From: Streptomyces xanthii
Lineage (GTDB): Bacteria > Actinomycetota > Actinomycetes > Streptomycetales > Streptomycetaceae
Direction: 5' to 3'
NCBI RefSeq assembly: GCF_014621695.1
Contig: NZ_CP061281.1
Span: 5,270,001 to 5,334,000, forward strand
Length of the DNA: 64,000 nt
The notes beneath the pieces are model-generated. The model had not been told where the DNA came from. It was given only the letters and a program-made list of their open reading frames with translations, and did no database searches. How positions within the stretch are numbered: the stretch's first letter is position 1; each line of letters starts with the position of its first letter. Position numbers and translations under genes: made by a program. Shown piece by piece: positions 7,549 to 17,860 of this stretch.

Positions 7549-9081
7549 ATGACGACAACCGTCCCGGAAAGTCCTCAACCCCCGAAGCCTGCACCCTCCC
7601 CAACTCCCGGACCCAGTAAAGCCCCTGACACTGACAACGGACCGGACAACGGCCCTGACGTCGGTCCTGACAACGGCTCGACCGCCCGGGCCCGGCGCGG
7701 CCGGCTCCTCGCCGTCGTGCTCGCCGCCCAGTTCATGGCCGTGCTCGACGTGTTCATCGTCAACGTCGCCGCCCCCACCGTCCGCACCGAACTGCACGCC
7801 TCCGGTGCCGCGTTGCAGCTCGTCGTCGCCGGATACACCATCACCTACGCCGTCCTGCTGATCACCGGCGCCCGGCTCGGCGACCGCCACGGACACCGCC
7901 GGATCATCCTCACCGGCCTCGCCGCCTTCACCGCCGCCTCGCTCGCCTGCGGCCTCGCTCGGACCAGCGGCCAGCTCATCGCGTTCCGCATGACACAAGG
8001 GGCCGGCGCGGCCCTGATGATCCCGCAGGTCCTCAGCCTCGTGCAGCGTCACTTCAGCGGCGAGGCCCGCACCCGCGCCCTCGGCGCCTACGCCGCCGTC
8101 CTCGCCGTCGGTGCCGCCGCCGGACAGGTCCTCGGCGGGCTCCTCGTCAGCGCCGACCTGTTCGGCACCGGCTGGCGCTCCGTCTTCCTCGTCAACGTGC
8201 CCGTAGGCCTGGCCCTGCTCGCCCTCGGCGGACGCGCGCTGCCCCGCGACCCCGCCCGCACAGGACGGCCCGCCCGCGCCCTCGACCTGCCCGGACTCGT
8301 CCTGCTCGGCGGCGCCGTCAGCCTCCTCACCGTGCCGCTCGTGCTCGGCCAGGAACAGGACTGGCCCCTGTGGTCCTGGCTCTGCATGGCCGCCTCCGTC
8401 GCCGTGTTCGTTCTCCTGTACGTCCACGAGTCCGCCCTCGCCCGGCGCGGCGGCGATCCGATCGTCGCCCCGCGCGTGCTGCGCCTGCCCGGCATCGGCA
8501 CGGCCGTCCTGCGGATCCTGACGGTCATGGCCGTCAACGCCGGCTACCTGTTCGTCCTCACGCTGCACGTACAGGGCGGACTCGGCTACAGCGCCCTGCG
8601 CGCCGGACTGACCTTCGCCACCACCGCCGTGTCCTTCGGCGCCGTCGGCCTCACCTGGCGCCGCTGGCCCGCCCGCCTGCAACCCGCCCTGATTCCCGCC
8701 GGGTTCGCCCTCACCGCCGCCGGAACGCTCGGCACCGGACTCGCCCTGCGCCACGGCACGGACGGCGGAATCGGCCTGTACGCCGCCTTCGTGACCACCG
8801 GCGCCGGACTTGCCCTCGGCTTCGGACCCACCCTCACCCGCGCCCTCGCCGGCGTGCGCCCCCAGGACGCCGCCGACGCCAGCGGACTGCTCACCACCGT
8901 GACCCAGCTCGGCCAACTCGTCGGCGTGGCCGCCTTCGGCACCCTCTTCCTCGGCCGCACCGGGTCGACAGGGACGCCCGGTCCGTACAGTTCGGCCGAC
9001 GCCCTCCTGACGTGCGCCTGCGCACTGGCCGCCGCGGCCGTGATCGGCGCCGTGTCCGGACTGGTACGCCTGCGTCGCTGA
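7549..9081 (+). CDS. MFS drug exporter of the 14-helix DHA2 type
   Basis: The 510-residue protein has a Pro/Asp/Asn-rich cytoplasmic N-terminus (residues 1-45) followed by about 14 hydrophobic segments. The first contains LAAQFMAVLDVFIVNVAAPTV, a hallmark of EmrB/QacA-type proton-coupled multidrug exporters. Motif A appears as GARLGDRHGHRR between helices 2 and 3. It is divergent from an XRE/MmyB regulator that probably represses it. Substrates cannot be predicted. The start ATG at 7549 lacks an obvious ribosome-binding site; a later in-frame start close to the first membrane helix cannot be excluded. Confidence 0.9.
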   Translation: MTTTVPESPQPPKPAPSPTPGPSKAPDTDNGPDNGPDVGPDNGSTARARRGRLLAVVLAAQFMAVLDVFIVNVAAPTVRTELHASGAALQLVVAGYTITYAVLLITGARLGDRHGHRRIILTGLAAFTAASLACGLARTSGQLIAFRMTQGAGAALMIPQVLSLVQRHFSGEARTRALGAYAAVLAVGAAAGQVLGGLLVSADLFGTGWRSVFLVNVPVGLALLALGGRALPRDPARTGRPARALDLPGLVLLGGAVSLLTVPLVLGQEQDWPLWSWLCMAASVAVFVLLYVHESALARRGGDPIVAPRVLRLPGIGTAVLRILTVMAVNAGYLFVLTLHVQGGLGYSALRAGLTFATTAVSFGAVGLTWRRWPARLQPALIPAGFALTAAGTLGTGLALRHGTDGGIGLYAAFVTTGAGLALGFGPTLTRALAGVRPQDAADASGLLTTVTQLGQLVGVAAFGTLFLGRTGSTGTPGPYSSADALLTCACALAAAAVIGAVSGLVRLRR

Positions 9082-9170
9082 CCGGGGAGCCCGGGCCGTG
9101 GCAGAATCGGACGGCCGGAAGGGGGCCGCGTCCGATCGACGCATACGGCCCGGACGGGAGGGAGTGCGCG

Positions 9171-9365
9171 ATGCCCTTGAGCATCAACGAGGAAGCCGAC
9201 CGCTTCCTCGCTGTGACCGTGCCGCCCACCGCGTCCGCCGCCCGCGCGCACGCCCCGCTTCCCCTCAACTGTCCGTCCTGCGGCTCCTCCCACGTCGCCC
9301 AGATGCTGGGCGACAACGGCGGGATCTCGTACGTGTGCACGGCCTGCGGCCACAGCTGGAGCTGA
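9171..9365 (+). CDS. Small zinc-ribbon protein (64 aa)
   Basis: This 64-residue protein has a strong GGGAGGGAG ribosome-binding site. Its C-terminal half forms a zinc ribbon: CPSC, then 16 residues, then CTAC, ending in GHSWS. The N-terminus is a short helix-prone stretch followed by an Ala/Pro linker. Such ribbons bind nucleic acid or proteins. It lies between the MFS exporter gene and another small cysteine-pair protein, just upstream of tRNA-Ala copy 2. No family name can be given. Confidence 0.72.
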   Translation: MPLSINEEADRFLAVTVPPTASAARAHAPLPLNCPSCGSSHVAQMLGDNGGISYVCTACGHSWS

Positions 9366-9375
9366 GCGGAACGAC

Positions 9376-9609
9376 ATGGGGTCACACAGGAGGAAGTGCG
9401 ACTGGTGCGGCAGCGGCACGCCCATCGTGCGCGACATGGAGCCGGTGAACGCCGAGTACCAGTACTGGTGCGAGGAGTGCGCGCGGGCGCTGATCATAAA
9501 AGGCGACCCGATCGAGACGTATCGGGAACTGGAGGGCGAGCCGATCTACGGCCGCCTCCTGGACGAGCACTGCACCCTGAAGCGCTTCTACTCCTTCGCC
9601 CGGGCCTGA
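9376..9609 (+). CDS. Small CxxC...CxxC protein (77 aa)
   Basis: The 77-residue product begins with a CDWC pair at residues 8-11 and has a second pair, CEEC, near residues 32-35, consistent with one structural zinc site. The C-terminal half is charged, with EGEPIYGRLLDEHCTLKRFY. The gene begins ten bases after the stop of the preceding zinc-ribbon gene, so the two probably form one unit. I do not recognise the family; the codon usage is normal for the genome. Confidence 0.7.
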   Translation: MGSHRRKCDWCGSGTPIVRDMEPVNAEYQYWCEECARALIIKGDPIETYRELEGEPIYGRLLDEHCTLKRFYSFARA

Positions 9610-9642
9610 CCCCTCCACGGCCCGGGGGCCTCCGGAAACCGA

Positions 9643-9680
9643 TTTGGTGAATCACGGGGGTGACCGTGTAATGTTGGCGT
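9643..9680 (+). promoter_or_regulatory. Candidate promoter of tRNA-Ala copy 2
   Basis: TGGTGA is followed after 18 bases by TAATGT, about 50 bases upstream of the second tRNA. The placement mirrors the first copy, although the flanking sequences are otherwise different. This rests on visual hexamer matching only. Confidence 0.35.
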
Positions 9681-9724
9681 CGCCGCCGGGGAAACCGACA
9701 GGAACACCGGGCGGAACACCGCAA

Positions 9725-9797
9725 GGGGCTATAGCTCAGTTGGTAGAGCGCCTGCATGGCATGCAGGAGGTCAGGAGTTCAATTCTCCTTAGCTCCA
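9725..9797 (+). tRNA. tRNA-Ala (GGC anticodon), copy 2
   Basis: This is identical over all 73 bases to the tRNA at 6390-6462, with the same anticodon GGC. The identity extends only a few bases into the flanks (GCAA before, CA after). The two copies form direct repeats 3,335 bases apart, enclosing the XRE/MFS pair and two small zinc proteins. Confidence 0.97.
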
Positions 9798-9813
9798 CAA
9801 GAGTTGGAACAGT

Positions 9814-9849
9814 AAGAAGCGGGTCGTCCGGTCGGACGGCCCGCTTCTT
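9814..9849 (+). terminator. Terminator after tRNA-Ala copy 2
   Basis: A 16-bp stem with one G-T pair and a four-base GGTC loop begins 17 bases after the tRNA. The 3' arm ends GCTTCTTC. Immediately downstream a unit around TGTGCCCGCACTGCCTTCG is repeated about twice up to position 9902. Confidence 0.8.
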
Positions 9850-9907
9850 CGTGTGCCCGCACTGCCTTCGTGTGCCCGCACTGCCTTCGTGCCTTCGTGT
9901 GCCGGTC

Positions 9908-11485
9908 CTAGCGGCGGGCGCGGCTGCGGCCCGGTGGCAGGGCCGGCGGGAGCAGCGGCCGGGGCGGGAGCGCCGCCGGGTCCTCCTCCAGGCGCAGCGC
10001 CAGCGCGGGGCAGCGGCGGACGGCCCGTGCCGCGTTCGCCTCCGCGGAGCGCGGCACCTCGGCCTCCGCGACCGTCGGGAAACCGTCCGGGCCGAGCCGC
10101 AGCAGCTCCGGCACGATGTCCGCGCACAGGCCGTGACCCCGGCACAGCGTCCAGTCCACCGCGAGGCGCTTCCCGGACGGCGAGGAGCCCGCGGGCGCCT
10201 GCGCGTGCAGCGGCAGCACCCCGCGCACCGGGCGGCCGCAGCCGCCGCCCAGCACGTGCGCGGCCAGATCGTCCGGGAACGCCGCGATCGTCGACTCGAT
10301 GAACGCCGCCGAACCGTCCGGATGCTTGCACGCGCCGCGCCGCTTCACCGCGCGCGTGACCTCGCGGAGCGCCTCCAGGGCCGTCGGCCCGCCCCCGTTC
10401 AGGACGTCCTCCAGGCCGCGCGCGGCCGCCGGCAGTCCCAGATAGCAGGGCCCGCACTGGCCGGCGCTCTCCGCGGCCAGCCACTGCGCCACCTTCAGCG
10501 ACTCGCCCAGCGGGCAGGTGTCCGGGCCGATCGGCAGGATCGCGCCCGCGCCCAGCGCCCCGCCGCACGCCTCCAGGGAGGCCCGGGACACGATCGCGTC
10601 CAGCGCGCCGACGCCGTCCAGCCACTTGCCGTGATAGCCGCCCGTGAGCACGCCCTGGGGGAGCGGGGGAGCTCCGGCGAGCTGGAGCACGTACCGGAGC
10701 GGGACGCCGGAGGGCACCTCCAGGACCATCGGGCGGGCCACCGCGCCGGACAGCGTCAGGAGCACCGTCCCCGGCTCGTCGTGCAGGCCCGTGCGGCCGT
10801 AGCGCTCGGCGCCGATCCGGGCGGCCACCGCGAGCTGGGCGAACGTCTCCGCGTTCGACAGCAGGGTCGGGGCGCCGCCCACCCCGGAGTCGGAGGCGCG
10901 GACCTTGCGGCCCGGCGGCAGCGGCGGGCCGCCGTCCGCCGAGCGGATCAGCGCCGAGGACTCCCCGGTCACCATGCGCACCGGATTGCGCTGCACGCGC
11001 GCGCGGAGCGGCGCGCCCCGCCGGTTCGACAGGCCGCGCTCGGCCAGCGCCGTGCGCATCGACGCCTCCGTCGAGTCCCGGGTGACACCGACGACGAGGG
11101 TGCGCGCGCCGATCGCCTCCGCGGCCAGCAGGGCGCCGTCGAGGACGAGGTGCGGGGCGCGGTTGAGCAGCACGGTGTCCTTGCGGCAGGCCGGCTCGTC
11201 CTCGCTGCCGTTGACCACGACGACGGGCCGCACGCCGCGCCGGATCGCCGACTCGGCGACCGCGCGCAGCTTCTTGGCGAAGGGGAAGCCGGCGCCGCCC
11301 CGGCCGCGCAGTGAGACCGCCTGCGCCAGACGCGCCAGGCGCTCCCCGGGCATCGGCTCCAGGGGGCCGTGCACCTTCAGGTGCATGTCGAGGTCGAGCC
11401 GCTCCACGAGGTCGAACCCGGAGGTGAGCTGCGGCAGGCCGACGACGCGGACCTCGGGGACGTCGGGCAGGGCCGTGTTCACCAC
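9908..11485 (-). CDS. NuoF-like flavoprotein fused to a C-terminal ferredoxin
   Basis: The 525-residue protein combines a NuoF-like NADH/FMN domain with a C-terminal ferredoxin. The N-terminal part has SLRGRGGAGFPFAKK near residues 58-72, matching the NuoF glycine-rich NADH loop. The usual ESCGxCxPC cluster motif reads ESAGQCGPC, so the first cysteine is replaced by Ala, although a later cysteine (RRGAC) is present. The C-terminal segment has CRGHGLC and RRCPALAL, a 3Fe-4S-type ferredoxin pattern. The gene overlaps by seven bases the upstream gene for a haem-type membrane protein. The pair may transfer electrons from NAD(P)H to or from the membrane; this is inference. Confidence 0.82.
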   Translation of the reverse strand: MVNTALPDVPEVRVVGLPQLTSGFDLVERLDLDMHLKVHGPLEPMPGERLARLAQAVSLRGRGGAGFPFAKKLRAVAESAIRRGVRPVVVVNGSEDEPACRKDTVLLNRAPHLVLDGALLAAEAIGARTLVVGVTRDSTEASMRTALAERGLSNRRGAPLRARVQRNPVRMVTGESSALIRSADGGPPLPPGRKVRASDSGVGGAPTLLSNAETFAQLAVAARIGAERYGRTGLHDEPGTVLLTLSGAVARPMVLEVPSGVPLRYVLQLAGAPPLPQGVLTGGYHGKWLDGVGALDAIVSRASLEACGGALGAGAILPIGPDTCPLGESLKVAQWLAAESAGQCGPCYLGLPAAARGLEDVLNGGGPTALEALREVTRAVKRRGACKHPDGSAAFIESTIAAFPDDLAAHVLGGGCGRPVRGVLPLHAQAPAGSSPSGKRLAVDWTLCRGHGLCADIVPELLRLGPDGFPTVAEAEVPRSAEANAARAVRRCPALALRLEEDPAALPPRPLLPPALPPGRSRARR

Positions 11486-12612
11486 GTGCCTCCGTAGGGC
11501 TGGTCTTCTTCGTAGGGACGGGCCGGGGGCGTGCCCCAGGGTTCGCCGGCGGAGGGTGCCTGGAAGGGGGCGCCGTAGGAACCCGCCTCTTCATAGGGCG
11601 CGCTTTCGGACGCGTACGTGGGCGGGGGAGGGGCCTGTGCGGGCGGCGGGGGTGACGGGGTGGGCCAGCGCGGGGCGTTCGGCGGCTCGGGGAGCGGCGG
11701 CTCCGGGTAGGGCTCGGGGTACGGCGGGGGCGGCGCCGCGGACACGGCCCGGTAGGCGGCCGAGAAGCCGACACCGGCGGGGGCCCGCGTCGGCGGGGGC
11801 GCCGGGGTGGCTTCGGGCCGTACGAAGGGCTCTGTGGCGGGACGCGCGGGCGGCTCCGGGGCGGGGGTGGCCGGGGCGGCGGGGCCGGGGGCGAGCAGGG
11901 CCAGGATCCGGGCCGCCACCGCCCGCTTGACCGGCGGCGGGGCCGCGCGCAGCGCCACCGCCGCGGCGACGGCCACCAGGCACAGGCTGTAGAGGACCAC
12001 CACGTACGTCTTGGGCTGCCGGCCCGCGTACAGGCCGTGGACCAGGGCCAGGCACCACGCCGGGTAGGCGAGCATGTGGGTCGCGCGCCAGCGGGTCGCG
12101 AGGCGGGCCGGGGAGGCCATGGAGCTGCGCAGGGCGCCGGTGACGCCGGTCGTCACCATGAGGAGCCCGGCGAGGACGCCCAGGCCGATCAGGCCGCTGC
12201 TGCCGGAGAAGCCCGTCCCGAACGGGATCAGGGCACCGGCCGGCGTCACGTGCGCGAGGGCGAGCTTCACGCTGACGTGGAGCAGCAGGAACCCCAGCGA
12301 GGCGATCGCCGTGGCGCGGTGGACGCCCTGGGCGAGGAGGCGCTGCCGCGAGGTCAGGAACAGCCGGTCGGAGGCGACGAGCCCCCACACGACGGACGCC
12401 GTGAGCGAGACGAGCGACAGCACACCGGTCGTGAAGTCGAGGGCCGCCCGGAAGGCGTCGTCACCCGCGACCACGACCACGGGTATGAGCAGCAGGACCG
12501 CCGCGCTCAGCACCCCCGTCCGTATACGGCGGCCGCGGGCGGTGGACGGCGAACTCCACAAGGACTGCGGGGAATTCACGGCGCGGGAGGCGCGAGGGTT
12601 CAGAGAGTTCAT
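11479..12612 (-). CDS. Ferric reductase-like/cytochrome b-type membrane protein
   Basis: The 377-residue protein has about six membrane helices in the first 240 residues, then a long Pro/Ala-rich cytoplasmic tail. Paired histidines inside helices (FLLLHVSVKLALAH and HMLAYPAWCLALVHGLYAG) look like haem ligands of the ferric reductase-like/YedZ type. The next gene, overlapping by seven bases, encodes a NuoF-like flavoprotein/ferredoxin, so the two probably form one membrane electron-transfer unit. The ATG at 12612 has GGAG eight bases upstream and gives a normal N-terminus. No cytochrome c or substrate-binding partner is adjacent. Confidence 0.78.
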   Translation of the reverse strand: MNSLNPRASRAVNSPQSLWSSPSTARGRRIRTGVLSAAVLLLIPVVVVAGDDAFRAALDFTTGVLSLVSLTASVVWGLVASDRLFLTSRQRLLAQGVHRATAIASLGFLLLHVSVKLALAHVTPAGALIPFGTGFSGSSGLIGLGVLAGLLMVTTGVTGALRSSMASPARLATRWRATHMLAYPAWCLALVHGLYAGRQPKTYVVVLYSLCLVAVAAAVALRAAPPPVKRAVAARILALLAPGPAAPATPAPEPPARPATEPFVRPEATPAPPPTRAPAGVGFSAAYRAVSAAPPPPYPEPYPEPPLPEPPNAPRWPTPSPPPPAQAPPPPTYASESAPYEEAGSYGAPFQAPSAGEPWGTPPARPYEEDQPYGGTW

Positions 12613-12818
12613 GGGGGCGACTCCGAAACGTTCGGCACGGTGGACCCACGCCCGCACTCTAGGTCGACGCATACCGGCCAGTACGAGGTTTGAGTTATCT
12701 CGTCGTTATCTCGCCGTGTCCCGGGGGAGTCACGCCTTTGTGTTGCCCCGATAGGGGTCGGTACGCGGAGTAACCCCCCGGCCGTGGAAGTCCGTCGCGG
12801 CCCGCGCGGAGCCTGCGG

Positions 12819-12824
12819 TACCCT
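12819..12824 (+). promoter_or_regulatory. Candidate -10 element placing transcription at the leader ATG
   Basis: TACCCT lies six bases before the ATG of the leucine leader peptide, so transcription would start at or next to the ATG and give a leaderless message. No convincing -35 hexamer is visible. There is no Shine-Dalgarno sequence at a useful distance, which fits leaderless translation. Confidence 0.35.
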
Positions 12825-12830
12825 GACGCC

Positions 12831-12869
12831 ATGCGTGCCGTACGCCTTCTGCTTAGCGAGCCGCGCTGA
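12831..12869 (+). CDS. Leucine leader peptide of leuS
   Basis: This 12-residue open frame, [12 protein letters not shown], contains three consecutive leucine codons CTT-CTG-CTT. CTT is a rare codon in high-GC Streptomyces. The peptide lies 126 bases upstream of leuS and is followed by a long imperfect hairpin and a terminator with a T-run (12917-12940). This is the layout of ribosome-mediated transcription attenuation. The stop-codon region (12860-12870) is complementary to 12904-12914, so ribosome position could change the fold. No protein-level evidence is possible for so short a gene; the support is the arrangement. Confidence 0.72.
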   Translation: MRAVRLLLSEPR

Positions 12870-12940
12870 TCAGTCCCGATCCGCCCCCGGGCGTGTGGTC
12901 GGAATCGGCGCGGCGTCCCCTCCTGTGCGAGGGGCTTTTT
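12860..12940 (+). promoter_or_regulatory. Candidate leucine attenuator with terminator
   Basis: Bases 12860-12870 (GCCGCGCTGAT) pair with 12904-12914 (ATCGGCGCGGC) over 11 positions with one G-T pair, and CCGATC (12876-12881) pairs with GGTCGG inside. Next comes a terminator: CCCCTC (12917-12922), a six-base loop, GAGGGG (12929-12934), C, then TTTTT. A competing pairing of GCCCC with the terminator's GGGGC arm is possible. The folds were found by eye; the alternative structure needs calculation. Confidence 0.65.
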
Positions 12941-12994
12941 CATTTCCTAGGCAAGGGCCGCCTGGCAGAGACGATCGATGGAGCTTTGAGAATC

Positions 12995-15895
<2,901 letters not shown>

Positions 15896-15916
15896 GGCAC
15901 TCGGGGATGTTCCCTA

Positions 15917-15957
15917 CGGGCAGGTTGGGGGTCGCTCAGGAACCCTCGGCCTGCCCG
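15917..15957 (+). terminator. Hairpin after leuS
   Basis: CGGGCAGG pairs with CCTGCCCG, with GGGGGT/ACCCTC able to extend the stem inside. It begins 22 bases after the leuS stop codon. No T-run follows. It probably ends the leuS transcript before the next gene. Confidence 0.5.
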
Positions 15958-16029
15958 CTCCGTTTACGGTGGAGACAGCGTGCGCCGGCCATCGGCGGCA
16001 GAACCGAAGAGGTGGGTGGGAGGAGCGTC

Positions 16030-16728
16030 ATGGAAGCCGTGATCCTGATCGTGGTGCTGATGTTCGTGGCGTTCCTCGCCCTCGGCGCGTACGCGACCGT
16101 CAAGGCCGTCGGCGCCGCCAAGCGCGGCGTCGACCGCAAGGTCGAGCAGGCCCGCCGCGCCGTCGAGGACACCACCCTGCGCGCCCGCAGCTTCGCCCAG
16201 CCCGGTGCCGCCAGCGAGCTCGCCCAGCTGCGGCTCAAGCTGCGCGGCTCCATGCGCGCCACCCAGGACGCGCTGCGCGCCGGGGTCGGCGACGACCCCA
16301 CCCTCCAGGAGTCCCTCGGCCTCTTCGACCGGCTCAGCGCCCACGGCCGCGAGCTGGACGCCGACCTCAAGCGCCTGGAGAGCGAACCGGACAAGGCGCA
16401 CGTCGCCCGCCTGCTCCCCGACCTCAGAGCACGCACCGAGCAGATCACCGCCTCCGCGGACGCGCTCCGGCACGCCGCCCGCGACCGCGCCAGTCACTTC
16501 GCGAGCGACGACCTGGACGACCTCAGCCGGCAGATCGACGTGGAGGCCGGCGCCCTGCGGCACTGGACCACCACGGACACCCCGCAGACCGGGGCCCCGC
16601 GCACCGCCCCCGCCCCGGAGGCCGCCCCGCAGCCCGGACCGGAGCGCCCCCGCCGGCAGATCACCCCGCCCGGCCCGCGCCCCACCTACCCGTGGCAGAA
16701 GAAGCCCCGCCCCGAGAGCACCACCTGA
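16030..16728 (+). CDS. Membrane-anchored coiled protein of unknown function
   Basis: The 232-residue protein starts with a membrane helix (residues 3-25), followed by a helical, charged region with heptad-like spacing (residues about 30-170) and a Pro-rich C-terminal tail. The helical part contains repeated arginine/leucine patterns consistent with a coiled coil. No catalytic motif is visible. GGAGGAG precedes the ATG. CTC is used for leucine several times in the first 30 codons, unlike the adjacent leuS. The tail is followed by the short palindrome GCCCCCG-CA-CGGGGGC near 16735-16752. Confidence 0.75.
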   Translation: MEAVILIVVLMFVAFLALGAYATVKAVGAAKRGVDRKVEQARRAVEDTTLRARSFAQPGAASELAQLRLKLRGSMRATQDALRAGVGDDPTLQESLGLFDRLSAHGRELDADLKRLESEPDKAHVARLLPDLRARTEQITASADALRHAARDRASHFASDDLDDLSRQIDVEAGALRHWTTTDTPQTGAPRTAPAPEAAPQPGPERPRRQITPPGPRPTYPWQKKPRPESTT

Positions 16729-16791
16729 TCACCCGCCCCCGCACGGGGGCCGGGCTGCCGTGCACGACCCCCGGCGGGTAATCTCCGGAGC

Positions 16792-17640
16792 ATGTCCCGC
16801 CATGTCGCGATCGTCACCGATTCCACGGCCTACCTGCCGCACCTGACGATGGAGCGCCACGGCATCACGGCGGTTCCGCTGACCGTGGTCCTGGGCGACC
16901 GAGCACTCGAAGAGGGCACCGAGATCTCCGCCCGCTCGCTCGCCGAAGCGCTCCAGAAGCGTCGCCCGGTGACGACGTCGAGACCCAGCCCGGAACTGTT
17001 CGCCGAGACCTACCGCAAGGTCGCCGAATCCGGCGCCACCGGCATCGTCTCGCTCCACCTCTCGTCCGAGTTCTCCGGAACCTACGACGCGGCCGTGCTC
17101 GCCGCACGCGAGGCCCCCGTGCCCGTCCGCGTCGTCGACACCGGCATGGTCGCCATGGCCCTCGGCTTCTGCGCCCTCAGCGCCGCCGAGACCGCCGACG
17201 CCGGCGGCAGCATCGACGAAGCCGTCCTCGCCGCCGAGAAGCGGGCCTCCGGCACCTCCGCCTACTTCTACGTCGACACCCTCGACTACCTGCGCCGGGG
17301 CGGCCGCATCGGCGCCGCCCAGGCCCTCTTCGGCTCCGCCCTCGCCGTCAAGCCGCTGCTCCAGCTCGACGGCGGCCGCATCGAACTCCTCGAGAAGGTG
17401 CGCACCGCGTCGAAGGCCATCGCCCGGCTGCAGGAGATCGTCGCCGAACGCGCCGGCAACGGACAGGTCGACATCGCCGTCCACCATCTCGCCGCACCCG
17501 AGCGGGCCGAGGCGCTCGCCGCGTGGCTGCGGGAGCGGGTGCCGGGGCTCGCCGAGCTGCACGTCAGCGAGGTCGGGGCGGTCATCGGGGCGCACACCGG
17601 GCCGGGGCTGCTCGGGGCGGTCGTCTCGCCTCGGGAGTGA
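16792..17640 (+). CDS. DegV family fatty-acid-binding protein
   Basis: DegV (EDD-fold) proteins bind fatty acids; in some bacteria they serve as FakB partners of a fatty acid kinase. The 282-residue protein begins with the typical HVAIVTDSTAYLP, has TSRPSPELF near residue 63, and LHLSSEFSGTYDAA around residue 87. It also has the conserved YVDTLDYLRRGGRIG segment near 160. No fatty acid kinase gene is adjacent. It lies upstream of comEA by about 220 bases and is probably monocistronic. The start is the ATG at 16792. Confidence 0.9.
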   Translation: MSRHVAIVTDSTAYLPHLTMERHGITAVPLTVVLGDRALEEGTEISARSLAEALQKRRPVTTSRPSPELFAETYRKVAESGATGIVSLHLSSEFSGTYDAAVLAAREAPVPVRVVDTGMVAMALGFCALSAAETADAGGSIDEAVLAAEKRASGTSAYFYVDTLDYLRRGGRIGAAQALFGSALAVKPLLQLDGGRIELLEKVRTASKAIARLQEIVAERAGNGQVDIAVHHLAAPERAEALAAWLRERVPGLAELHVSEVGAVIGAHTGPGLLGAVVSPRE

Positions 17641-17781
17641 CGTGATCCCGGGCGGGTGCGGCGCGGCGCCAGGTGGGTGTGCAGAGATTCCAGGGGCGGG
17701 GCGCGGTCCCAGGCGGGTGTGACGTGATCTCAGGGGTGTGCGTGGCCCGTGGTTGTGGTGGGGCGCGTGTGGGTGACGGAG

Positions 17782-17790
17782 TTATCCACA
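17782..17790 (+). promoter_or_regulatory. Perfect DnaA-box-like 9-mer upstream of comEA
   Basis: TTATCCACA matches the classical DnaA box exactly. It lies 71 bases upstream of the chosen comEA start in an otherwise GC-rich spacer. Only one copy is present, so it is not an origin; a regulatory role or chance are both possible. Confidence 0.4.
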
Positions 17791-17860
17791 ATCGCCGGGT
17801 CGTCCCCGGGAATTGAGCAAGATCCACTTCGTCGTGTGGCCGTGCCTACCGTCTCGTGGC

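Noticed and set aside
6390..9797. Integrative element with tRNA attachment sites
   Set aside because: No integrase, excisionase or plasmid gene is present between the two tRNA genes, and the direct repeats equal only the tRNAs themselves.
17641..17760. Imperfect GGCGGGTGTG repeats after the DegV gene
   Set aside because: The units vary in length and sequence, and no clear function can be assigned.
17782..17790. Chromosomal origin of replication
   Set aside because: A single DnaA box without a cluster of boxes, dnaA/dnaN genes or an AT-rich unwinding region does not make an origin.
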